NCBI GenBank assembly: GCA_010909165.1
Contig: MU008163.1
Coordinates: forward strand, 2,046,001 to 2,110,000
From: Anthoceros angustus
Taxonomy: Eukaryota; Streptophyta; Anthocerotopsida; Anthocerotales; Anthocerotaceae
Direction: 5' to 3'
Length of the DNA stretch: 64,000 nt
The position numbers and the translations under genes are program-made. Shown here one piece after another: positions 43,465-57,019 of this stretch; the first letter of the stretch is position 1; the number at the start of each line of letters is the position of its first letter. The notes below the pieces were generated by a model that searched no databases, had not been told where the DNA came from, and saw only the letters and a program-made list of their open reading frames with translations.

Positions 43465-46400
43465 ATGATTGAGCAGCTTGTGAACTTCGTAATTCGGCCT
43501 CCGAGGTTTGTTTCTGCTGCTCGAAGCTCTGGTTGTGCTTTATGGATGTGCAACGGCTTCTTCTCTTAGCCCCTTACCGGATTGCTCACAAGGCTGGGAC
43601 GCAGCGCTTTGAGCAGCCGTTGCTCCCTGCTGCCCGATTTCCGCTTAGGGTACTATTTACTGCCTATTGGACTGCTCGAGAGCAGTAGTGTTAAGTGAGC
43701 AATTTGCATCTACCACTAGATGGTACAGTAACATTTGTGGTCCCCAACGGGTTGTGAGGTGATGAATTCCTAGATCCTGTCTGTGCCTACTCTGTCCACT
43801 GACCTGGCCGTTGCAATTCTTGTGTTTTGTAACGTGCAGGGCTGACTACAGCGTTCATCGGGACCTTTTGGAGTCTGAGTTTGTGCTCAAGGGTCGAAGG
43901 TATCAGCGCAGAGATCTTGAGGCAAGTCTGTTACACGTCATGCTGTACTCCCTCCCCCCCTGTTTCTCTCCTGTTTCTTCTGCGAACTGTTCTCTTAGAT
44001 CGACTTCCTTGACTCTTGGATTCGTTCAGTTTTGACGTTTGCCCGTGTGCATGCAATGTCCGCCACCAGGTCACAAACAGCAGGGGACATGTCTTGCAAT
44101 GCAGCCACTATTTACCTCACCAGATGTTGGACGATGCGTCTCTTCCTTGTGTGATATACTGCCATGGGAACAGGTGATGAGGTGTGATTTTGTGTGGTCC
44201 CGGTGGTGGTAGTGAATATGTGGACTGATGTCAACACTACATGTTCTGTTTGTGCAGTGGCTGTCGTGCTGATGCAAATGAAGCAGCCATCATCCTTCTG
44301 CCTTCCAACATAACTGTGTTCACGCTGGATTTCTCAGGGTCTGGTCATTCAGATGGGGAATATGTCAGTCTGGGGTGCAATGAGGTATGACTTGCCGGCT
44401 GTGTTTGGTCTGGTAGCTCGCCTCAATTGTGTTGCATCCTGTATTATTGTGGGGTTTCAAAGTTCGTGGACCCTTGAGACTGTTGAACCGTGGTCTATGC
44501 CTCAGTGTTTCACTGACGATTCTTGGTGCATGTGCAGATGGACGATCTGAAAGCGGTTGTGGGGTATCTACGTGCTGATAGGCAAGTTTCTCGAATTGGC
44601 CTGTGGGGTCGGTCAATGGGCGCAGTTACCAGGTTTGTTGTGCACCTTATGGTTTCATTCGTTTTCTAGAGTTATGGGCATTGGTTTATTTTTGACGAGT
44701 GTTTCCATATTTGGTGCCAGTTGTTCGTTTTTGCTTCTGCATAGGGGTTCATTTGTTTCCTCTGGATGCAGTCTTATGTATGGAGCGCAGGATCCATCTA
44801 TTGCTGGCATGGTCTTGGACAGCCCTTTCTCAAACCTTCCAGATCTTATGTTGGAGCTTGTGGATGTTTACAAAATCCGTCTTCCGAAGTTCACGGTACA
44901 GTTTTGTCTTATTTGATCCTCCCAGTTGTAACTATTTCTGTTTTCTGGTGGACAAGTTTGTCATTGGGAGTCATCATATTGCAGGTTAAAATGGCTGTGC
45001 AATACATGCGCCGCGAGATTCGCAAGAAAGCACAGTTTGACATTATGGATCTAGACACTGTGAAGGTGCATAAGTTTTCAGCTCTGTGATGGGAACTCGG
45101 TACTTGTAAATATACAAGCCGATTTAAGCTGTCTTTCCGATGTTGTTTCTGCAGGTGGCTGCGAACTCCTTCATTCCAGCTCTGTTCGGTCATGCCACAG
45201 ATGATTTATTTATTCAGCCACATCACTCTGATGACATATTTAAGGCATATGCTGTAGGTCCCCATTTCAGTGAAAGGAAGTGACTTTGTGGTTTGTGGGA
45301 TTTCCCTTCCATGCCTAAACAGGTTGTGTTCTCTTTCACATGACAGGGTGACAAGAACATTATCAAGTTTGAAGGTGACCACAATTCCCCCAGGCCACCG
45401 TTTTATTACGACTCAATCACAATCTTCTTCTACAATGTTCTACTTCCTCCGGACAATCCTGTTGCTGAAAGTGCACATGATGATCTCTATTATGAAATGG
45501 AAAATCTGGACATCAATGGGGAGATTGACGCGGTTTAGTCTTGGCTCCTATCTGAATAATGTCTTGCCATTACGTTGTCTAAAGTGGCTGGGAGTATACC
45601 TGACATTGCCTATGTGCCCAAAATCAGGAAGTTCTCCTGGAGATCATGAATGCAGTGCGCCCAGGGTCTTCGCCACCAACCCCAGCAGTGCAAAACTCTC
45701 CAGGTATTATTTGAAGATGTCGTATGCTTTCTGGGGTTTTTGCCTGATGCATTGATCACCAGGATTAGGACTGCGCCCCACAATAATGTGGAGGGCATCT
45801 GTTCTGTTCTGTTAGGTACGGAGTCCACAGAAGAAGCTCTCTCTCAGACACGATCCAGGTGGCAAATGAGCAGGACTGAGGTAAATTGCTGCCCCACTTG
45901 AGTGATAGATATTTGACTGAACATAATGCATAGAGTATGTCTAGCGTTTACAAGGGCACTGCATAGGGGGCTTTTGGGTGTGAGGATCCTTTTTCAAATT
46001 GAGATATGGTCAGTTCCACTTTCCTATCCAGGTAAGGTCAAGCTGAATTTTTTCCACTGTCAAAGTGCAGGGGCTTGTCGCGGTAACCATCTGAGTACCT
46101 TATATGTGCCTCTGCAGGTGCCTGCCGACCTCTCCGACCAACCTGATGATCTGTCAGACCTCCTAAAGAAAGGAGGGTTCGAAAGGGAGACTTCCGAAGG
46201 CTCGTCATCTACTTCCTACCTTGATGTGAGCTACATTCCACCACATGGATTTCTAGTTTGGCTGATTGGTGTTGGTTGGTAACAAGAGTCCATGGTATTG
46301 TGGAACAGAATGGGGGGAACAGATATCAATCTCTGTCTCAGGAAGAAGACAACAAAGATCCTCAAGGACCATTGCTTGCAGAAAATGAAGCTCGGCAGCC

Positions 46401-46930
46401 ACAGGTTTATCGTTTATATCCACCAGTAAATGGGTTCCATGAGCCTTGGGCCCTGTACTCGAGTGGAACATCTGAGAGCCCCGAAGAAGAAGATCGATTT
46501 GCACATTTCCCCTCTAATGCAGATGATGAGGAAAGGGTATGTGGGTGTATGCCTGTGCCTGTCTGACGAGCTGAGGGTTTGCTCTTGCTTTTATTGCGAG
46601 GATTAACGGGCCTATTTGTGATGGATTGTGTAGATGATCATGGAAGCAATTGCAGCATCTCTTCATGAAGCTGAAACTCAGAATACGGGTAGTGATGGTG
46701 GTTCAGACTCTGCTTCTACAGCTGCCCAAATAGATGCTCAAGTGAACACAAGTTCACACCTTCCAATGATTTTTGCCGATGCAAAGGTCGATCAAGAAAA
46801 ACTGGTGGCTGAGCCTAGTGGGAGCTCCAGCGGGAGTACGCCAACCAACCAACCTGATTCAAATGTAAGTCAACGCTGGAGAAGCCTATTTGGGGCGTTA
46901 GGTAAAACCAGACGTAGTAACAGTAGATAA
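43465..46930 (+). CDS. Alpha/beta hydrolase with C-terminal ubiquitin-interacting motif, 14 exons
   Basis: Plant-type serine alpha/beta hydrolase of unknown substrate (the group of Arabidopsis At3g23540/At4g14290, from memory). Exons: 43465-43505, 43840-43921, 44070-44173, 44258-44384, 44538-44632, 44772-44895, 44985-45065, 45155-45253, 45347-45532, 45628-45703, 45816-45880, 46118-46225, 46342-46536, 46634-46930; 559 residues. Seen: start MIEQLVNFVIRPPR; oxyanion region VIYCHGNSGCRADANE; VFTLDFSGSGHSDGEYVSLG; the nucleophile elbow GLWGRSMGAVT; GMVLDSPFSNL; the acid region ALFGHATDDLF; and the catalytic His in FEGDHNSPRP. The long tail is acidic and Ser-rich. It includes DDEERMIMEAIAASLHEAE, which fits a UIM. 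The intron after exon 2 appears to start with GC (GAG|GCAAGT). All other introns are GT-AG. Confidence 0.9.
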
Positions 46931-47524
46931 TACCTAAGCTGTTTGATTCTCTGAATTTCTAACTGGAGGATTCACACCCCTGTACAATGTGGTAGGGTAT
47001 TAGTTCAGCATACAGATGCGATATGTGATCTAGGGGAACATTCTTTGATTATTGTTACAGTACGATGTTCTTTGTTGCCTGCAGTGATTTCAAGACAAAG
47101 ACTCTGATATCACCAAGGCCTTGTAAACGAATATATGTATCATTATTTCACTCCTTTTAGACCAGTTTTAGACTTTAAAATGTTTGATGCCAGGGAATGG
47201 GATGCTGCAAGGCCTAGTCTTCAAAGGTTTACAAAATCAGTGTTGCCTGTGATGACAGCAAGTGGCTGGATTCTACAGTTGATGACATATCAAGATTTCC
47301 ATGGGAAACAAACAAGCCTTGACATGTAAGGATGCCGTGGGAAACATTTTAGCGAAACAAGCCTGGAATTAGTTGACTGGAAGGTTTGACCTGGAATTAG
47401 TTTACGGAAGGTTTGAGAGAAGAGTTGTGTATAGCGTGTATATTGGAACAACAAAGGAAAGAGGGTTGATATTGGAACAACAAAGGAAAGAGGGTTGTCT
47501 TGTGACCCTTATGTTTTCAACCTT
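46931..47524. other. 3' region of the hydrolase gene
   Basis: Likely 3' UTR and intergenic DNA. Near-duplicates of ACCTGGAATTAGTTTAC-type text lie around 47365-47405 and of TATTGGAACAACAAAGGAAAG at 47440-47490. No gene seen. Confidence 0.5.
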
Positions 47525-47790
47525 CGCCCATAATAAGGCGTGGGGTTCACAGCCCATAATAAGAAGTGGGGTAAGTGGGGTTGGCAGCCCAATAAGAAGT
47601 GGGGTGGGGTTCACTGCCCATAATAAGAAGTGGGGTAAGTGGGGTTGGCGGCCCAATAAGAAGTGGGGTGGGGTTCACAGCCCAATAAGAAGTGGGGTGG
47701 GGTTCACAGCCCAATAAGAAGTGGGGTTCACAGACCGTATTATGAGCTCACAGCCCTAATAAGAAGTGGGGTATGTGAACCCCATAATCA
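47525..47790 (+). repeat. G-rich tandem array built on AATAAGAAGTGGGGT
   Basis: At least seven close copies of CCCAATAAGAAGTGGGGT or CCCATAATAAGAAGTGGGGT, separated by GGGGTTCACAG or AAGTGGGGTTGGC spacers. Units are combined in higher-order blocks of about 85-90 bp. The many GGGG runs could form G-quadruplexes on the plus strand. Confidence 0.88.
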
Positions 47791-47886
47791 ACCCACTTTT
47801 GACCTATGTTCTTTTACATTGTGCACAATTTTGTATGACACTACTTCATGCTAAGTTGGCTTTATGTGGAGGATTATGCCTTTACA

Positions 47887-47940
47887 TTGGAAAAATAATA
47901 ATTGGAAAAATAATAATTGGAAAAATAATAATTGCAAACT
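47887..47940 (+). repeat. 15-bp AT-rich tandem repeat (x3)
   Basis: TTGGAAAAATAATAA is repeated three times in tandem. Confidence 0.9.
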
Positions 47941-48174
47941 TTTGACCAATATATCTAGTGAAAACGTGAAAGAACATTTAAAAAACTCACAAACCTTGTA
48001 GAAGCCATTACCATCTCGGTACTCTAGGTTTTTAATATGTCGGAAAGGCCTTTCCTTGAACTATGTCAGAAAAAAAATATATTTTTTGAGGAAAAATATC
48101 CTCAAATATTTGATTTATTTCATAAGAAACATAGCACACATTAAAAACCCACACCATCCAACGAGTACCCAGAT

Positions 48175-48254
48175 ACTAATGGCTACCCTTTTCTGAAAGG
48201 GTTAAAAGATCCCTACTAATGGCTACCCTTTTCTGAAAGGGTTAAAAGATCCCT
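48175..48254 (+). repeat. Exact 40-bp tandem duplication
   Basis: The unit beginning ACTAATGGCTACCCTTTTCT is at 48175 and 48215 without visible difference. The unit contains an inverted pair (ACCCTTTTCTGAAAGGGT). Confidence 0.9.
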
Positions 48255-48610
48255 CGCGTTTGAACCTAATATATTGGTAAGAAGTTTTCAATTATTTTTT
48301 CCAGTGGCAGAATTCCCCACAAAAAACTAACTCAACGTGGACTAGTTTCATACAAAAATTGTGTACAATGTTAAAGAACTTGCTTCCAAAGACTCAATTT
48401 GAGTGGGTCAATCATTCTGGGAATACGTCTGCTTATGACTAATGGGTGATACACATACTCTCACACACTCATTCATACGAGGCCAGTATGCACATACAAG
48501 CTCATAAATATGCCAAACAAATATTTGTTTAGTTTAGGCGAAAGTGCTATGCCTATTATGGAACCATTTTCTGTTGAGGAATAGATGAACCACACACAAC
48601 GAAACTTGCA

Positions 48611-48905
48611 TATGCTAACATGGACATGTGGTAGATGTACTTGATTAATCTAGGCAAATGGACATGTGCATACAGTTGGGTTGGTATGCTTAAATGGAAA
48701 TGCAGCAGATGTACTTCATAGATCCAGGCTGATAGACATGTGCAAACAATCAGGCTGATATGCTAAGATGCACATGCAGCAGATGTACTTCAGAGATCCA
48801 GGCAGATAGACATGTGCATACAGCCAAGCTAGTATGCTAAGATGGACATGCAGCAAATGTTCTTCAGTGATCCAAGTAGATAGACATGTGCATACACATT
48901 CAAGG
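48611..48905 (+). repeat. 74-bp tandem array, about four copies
   Basis: The landmark TATGCTAARATG begins at 48611, 48685, 48759 and 48833, an exact 74-bp period. Units also share GCAGATGTACTTC and AGACATGTGCATACA. Copies differ by scattered substitutions but almost no indels. Confidence 0.92.
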
Positions 48906-49082
48906 ATCAGCTTATGGTCAGTACAACAAGCAAGGAGGACAATCGAAGCTTGTTGAACAAAGTTTGCCCGGTGAAAAGCAAAATGGATAGTTAGGTGTTC
49001 CTATGCTTGGGCCTTCTGCACATGAACACACATATGGACTGTTGGCTGCATTGCCAAGATAATAGCCTGACTGAAACAGTGG

Positions 49083-49188
49083 GCTAGGAAGGCAGGCTCT
49101 TGGCGTGCTCTGTAGAGATTGCTTCATAGTTCTGAGCTAGGAAGGCAGGCTCTTGGCGTGCTCTGTAGAGATTGCTTCATAGTTCTGA
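49083..49188 (+). repeat. Exact 53-bp tandem duplication
   Basis: The unit beginning GCTAGGAAGGCAGGCTCTTG is at 49083-49135 and 49136-49188, identical by eye. Confidence 0.92.
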
Positions 49189-49292
49189 TAAGAGATAGGA
49201 GAACGTGCTCTAGAGTTTTGATTATAATACTATTTTGTAGTATGCCCGAGCCATCTTCTCGAACACCTAAATCAAATTTCAATGCCTCACTA

Positions 49293-49392
49293 TTGCTGAA
49301 AGCACACAACTCGCTACACACAGCCTTCACTACCTGGGTACCCAACTTTTGCTGAAAGCACACAAATCGCTTTACACAGCCTTCACTACCAC
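49293..49392 (+). repeat. 56-bp direct duplication upstream of alanyl-tRNA synthetase
   Basis: TTGCTGAAAGCACACAA...CAGCCTTCACTACC occurs from 49293 and again from 49349 with a few differences, 310-410 bp before the start codon. Confidence 0.85.
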
Positions 49393-49636
49393 GGTTCCAG
49401 CCCTATGTGAGAAACGCTGCAAGAAGCGTAAAGAATCCCTGACCTTGCAGGCCTAATTGTTAGATATTGTTGCACTTTCCGTTCTCGCTTTCCCAATCCG
49501 TGGCACAATCTATTTGATAGGCGTCATTCTCTCTCACCGTTGGAAAGCACGAGAGGGAAAAAGTGTCCAACACCACATAGAACCCGGGAAGCCGGCGGCT
49601 TGGCCACGAAATAATGTCATATATATATCGAAGTAA

Positions 49637-52812
<3,176 letters not shown>

Positions 52813-53040
52813 TTTCGGACCCAGAAGTTGGATTATGGTGAGAGCATATTGCAGGGAGGGCAGAAAATTTTGCCAGGTGTCCAGCGACCCAAAGATAAGA
52901 TGAGGGTGAGAGTGTATCTTAGGGAGAGGCAGAAAATTTGCCATGTCTCCAGTGAGTTAATTCCATATTGACGGGGGTTTACCTGGCATTTTTGGCCTAT
53001 TTTTGTTTTAATAATATTTGAATACGGGAAAATTGGAACA
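52813..53040. other. 3' region of alanyl-tRNA synthetase
   Basis: Likely 3' UTR. Text around AGGGAG-GCAGAAAATTTTGCCA recurs at 52853 and 52920 in slightly different forms. No gene. Confidence 0.5.
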
Positions 53041-54204
53041 TGGAGACTTAATGATATATGCGGAGATGCGAAGTGCGATTGGGAACAACCCTGAAGCTAT
53101 CTACCGCCCGCCCTAGATGCCCTAAGAATACGGAAGGGTTTACTTACCACTGAAGCTGAAGATGCTACAGTCTCCCACATTCAAAAAAACCCCAAGAACA
53201 AAGAAGGGCTTACTTACCATTGAAGCTGAAATGCTAAGTCTCCCACAATCAAAATAATCTTGAAGGGCCTACCACCCCCTAGATGCCCCAAGAATCGGAA
53301 AGGGCCTACTTCCCACCAAAGTTGAAGTTGCTTGTATTCAAAGTCTGTCCTCAAAATAACATTTGCCAACGCTATGTGCCGAGCGATGGAAACAATCGCC
53401 AAAAGAAAGGGACCACGCAAGATAGGGGATACCAACCCCAATTCTTACGGAAAAATATGTTGAGGGCGAGCTCAAAGCTGAAGTTGCTTGTGTCTCTTGC
53501 CAACGCACTCCGCGGAGCGATGGAAACAGGTTGCCGAAAGAAAGGGACCACACAAGATAGGGGGAGACCAACCCCATTCTTACGGATAAATATGGTGAAG
53601 AGCACATCCTCAACATATTTATCCGTCCTGAGCAAGTGTATGTGATATTGCTAATCTGGCTCAAGCACAAGGAGCCCCTCCGTCTGGACCCGTAGTGGAT
53701 TAGAGTGTACAGTGTTGCGGTGAAGAACTTTGACAGTGTGGCGTGCCAACCAGAGCAAAAAAGGCAGGAACTTTTGGAGGCACTACGACATAGTGATAGG
53801 CATAGTGTCTTCCATAAGGCTTTGCACCAGCAATGTTTTAGAAGGTGTACGCAACTCCTATTGCATGTAATGTTGGCAACTCCAGCTTGCCAGCGACATA
53901 TTTCAGCAAAAGCGCAACCAAAGTGCGGCACAAAACATAATTGCGAGGCATGATTACTGCGTGTACATTCACCACCGTGATGCGGGAAGAGTATGATTAC
54001 CCGTGACGTCCGGTGCTTTGAGTCCAAGAAACAGGTGACTCCGAGGCGCGCTTTTTTCCTAAACCATGGCGTGGAGATGATGTGACCCTAACCTCTCTAG
54101 CCAACAAAGACGAAGATGAGGATGCGGTTGGAGACCAGGACAACGAGGGGTTTGGCGATGGCCATGAGGACGGGGAACATATCTAGGCCCCGATGATGAA
54201 GACA
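53041..54204. repeat. Large tandem duplication 1, copy 1 (~1164 bp)
   Basis: Begins TGGAGACTTAATGATATATG and is followed directly by a second copy beginning at 54205. The two share the whole 1.1 kb with many small indels (for example an extra ACAGTG near 53708). The 3' end of this copy overlaps the acidic N-terminal region of the ParB-methyltransferase relic (GAGGATGCGGTTGGAGACC near 54118). Confidence 0.92.
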
Positions 54205-55337
54205 TGGAGACTTAATGATATATGCGGAGATGCGAAGTGCGATTGGGAACAACCCTGAAGCTATCTACCGCCCGCCCTAGATGCCCTAAGAATACGGAAG
54301 GGTTTACTTACCACTGAAGCTGAAGATGCTACAGTCTCCCACATTCAAAAACCCCAAGAACAAAGAAGGGCTTACTTACCATTGAAGCTGAAATGCTAAG
54401 TCTCCCACAATCAAAATAATCTTGAAGGGCCTACCACCCCTAGATGCCCCAAGAATCGGAAAGGGCCTACTTCCCACCAAAGTTGAAGTTGCTTGTATTT
54501 GTCATCCTCAAAATAACATTTGCCAACGCTATGTGCGAGCGATGGAAACAATCGCCAAAAGAAAGGGACCACGCAAGATAGGGATACCAACCCCAATTCT
54601 TACGGAAAAATATGTTGAGGGCGAGCTCAAAGCTGAAGTTGCTTGTGTCTCTTGCGCTCCCAGGCGATGGAAACAAAGTTGCGAAAGAAAGGGACCACAC
54701 AAGATAGGGGAGACCAACCCCATTCTTACGGATAAATATGGTGAAGAGCACATCCTCAACATATTTATCCGTCTGGCAAGTGTATGTGATATTGCTAACT
54801 GCTCAAGCACAAGGAGCCTCCTAAATGCGGACCCGTAGTGGATTAGAGTGTCGGTGTTGCGGTGAAGAACTTTGATGTGGCGTGCCAGCAGAGCAAAAAA
54901 GGCAGGAACTTTTGGAGGCACTACGACATAGTGATAGGCATAGTGTCTTCCATAAGGCTTTGCACCAGCAATGTTTTAGAAGGTGTCATAACTCCTATTG
55001 CATGTAATGTTGGCAACTCCAGCTTGCGACAGCTACTATCGAAGCAAAAGCGCAACCAAGTGCGGCACAAAACATAATTCTGCGAGGCATGATTCTGCGT
55101 GTACATTCTGAGCCCGGCTGGAAGTAGTTAGGACACGGGCGTCCGGTGCTTTGAGTCCAAGAAACAGGTGACTCCGAGGCGCGCTTTTTTCCTAAACCAT
55201 GGCGTGGAGATGATGTGACCCTAACCTCTCTAGCCAACAAAGACGAAGATGAGGATGCGGTTGGAGACCAGGACAACGAGGGGTTTGGCGATGGCCATGA
55301 GGACGGGGGAACATATCTAGGCCCCGATGATGAAGAC
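54205..55337. repeat. Large tandem duplication 1, copy 2 (~1133 bp)
   Basis: Second copy of 53041-54204. At its right end it continues into unique sequence (ATGGAAGAGGACAATGG), whereas copy 1 jumps back at the shared string GACATGGA. Within each copy a shorter ~130-bp segment (GAAAGGGACCACRCAAGATAGG...) is itself duplicated. A 138-codon plus frame (54422-54838) with ERKGPRKIGIPTPILTEKY is open here, function unknown. Confidence 0.9.
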
Positions 55338-56138
55338 ATGGAAGAGGACAATGGGGCAGAGGAGGATGCAATAGAGCGGGGATTCGGGTATGTCCATGGC
55401 ACTCGCAAGGTTGAAGCCATCTCGCCAGTTGCAGATAGGGCCTCGAGGAATAAGAGGAAAAGGATTGAGAGTGCTCTCCATCCGGCGTGGAGATGGCCTT
55501 GTGGGAAGGGTAGCAAGTTTGCACGAAGCATCCGATGGATGATGACAGGCTGGCGATGACCAAAGCTGAGGTTGGGCGAGATGTTGCGAGGGAAGCAATT
55601 GCAGCAAAGAGTGGGAGTCCACGTTAAAGGCATCCATCGGTTGTAGACCACCGGAAGAACTTTGTCGATTCGGCAAGGTCCGGAAGCTAGACCTGGCTTG
55701 GGTGGAGGCTTTGATGCAAAAGATGAAGCATTCCACATGGGTGGCTGGTGTGCTGCCAATGATTGTCATCGTGGACCCGGCCCAGTGCCCCAACAAGAAC
55801 TCCTTTGACATGGATAGGGTGGATCATGGGGTCTACAAATTTTATATGTTGGGAGGGAATCATTCCTTCCAGGCCAGATCTAGATTGTTGGACTTGTATC
55901 CATTGGTTCAAGAGCACAGATGGATGGATGCATATGTTCTTGCTGGCCTCACACATGAGAAGATGAGGTTAGTTGCCACTGATCACAACACCATTGCGGA
56001 TGCTAGGAAGACTTTTACTTTCATCGACCGTGTGAGGTACATCAGAACCGAGATGAAGGCCAGGCTAGCGGATGGGCTGAAGTGTGACTTAGACTGGAAG
56101 TTGGAGATATATTCCCCGTTGGGCAGGGTACCTAAGTG
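55253..56138. repeat. Large tandem duplication 2, copy 1 (~886 bp)
   Basis: Starts GGATGCGGTTGGAGACC and ends at GTACCTAAGTG. It carries the first copy of the ParB-like domain. The next copy starts at 56139, with GTGGGATGC as microhomology at the junction. Confidence 0.93.
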
Positions 56139-57019
56139 GGATGCGGTTGGAGACCGGACAACGAGGGGTTTGGCGATGGCCATGAGGACGGGGGAACATA
56201 TCTAGGCCCCGATGATGAAGACATGGAAGAGGACAATGGGGCAGAGGAGGATGCAATAGAGCGGGGATTCGGGTATGTCCATGGCACTCGCAAGGTTGAA
56301 GCCATCTCGCCAGTTGCAGATAGGGCCTCGAGGAATAAGAGGAAAAGGATTGAGAGTGCTCTCCATCCGCGTGGGAGATGGCCTTGTGGGAAGGGTAGCA
56401 AGTTTGCACGAAGCATCCGATGGATGATGACAGGCTGGCGATGACCAAAGCTGAGGTTGGGCGAGATGTTGCGAGGGAAGCAATTGCAGCAAAGAGAGTC
56501 TGGGAGTCCACGTTAAAGCTGTCCATCAGCAGTTGTAGACCACCGGAAGAACTTTGTCAGTTCGGCAAGGTCCGGAAGCTAGACCTGGCTTGGGTGGAGG
56601 CTTTGATGCAAAAGATGAAGCATTCCACATGGGTGGCTGGTGTGCTGCCAATGATTGTCATCGTGGACCCGGCCCAGTGCCCCAACAAGAACTCCTTTGA
56701 CATGGATAGGGTGGATCATGGGGTCTACAAATTTTATATGTTGGGAGGGAATCATTCCTTCCAGGCCAGATCTAGATTGTTGGACTTGTATCCATTGGTT
56801 CAAGAGCACAGATGGATGGATGCATATGTTCTTGCTGGCCTCACACATGAGAAGATGAGGTTAGTTGCCACTGATCACAACACCATTGCGGATGCTAGGA
56901 AGACTTTTACTTTCATCGACCGTGAGGTACATCGAACGAGATGAAGGCCAAAGGATGGGTCAAGTGTGACTTAGACTGGAAGTTGGAGATATATTCCCCG
57001 TTGGGCAGGGTACCTAAGT
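56139..57019. repeat. Large tandem duplication 2, copy 2 (~881 bp)
   Basis: Second copy of 55253-56138, then continuing at 57020 into unique sequence (GGATGCAGCCAAGCATGG). Differences are mainly small indels that change reading frame between the copies. Confidence 0.93.

Noticed and set aside
47525..47790. CRISPR-like array
   Set aside because: Repeats of similar length with short spacers occur, but the spacers are themselves repetitive and the genome is plant nuclear; it is a tandem satellite.
48611..48905. CRISPR-like or tRNA-array explanation of the 74-bp period
   Set aside because: The period is close to tRNA length but no cloverleaf, A-box or B-box was found, and units are contiguous without unique spacers.
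53338..54027. 229-codon minus-strand frame across the first large duplication
   Set aside because: Frame is not conserved in the second copy and has a composition typical of antisense reading.
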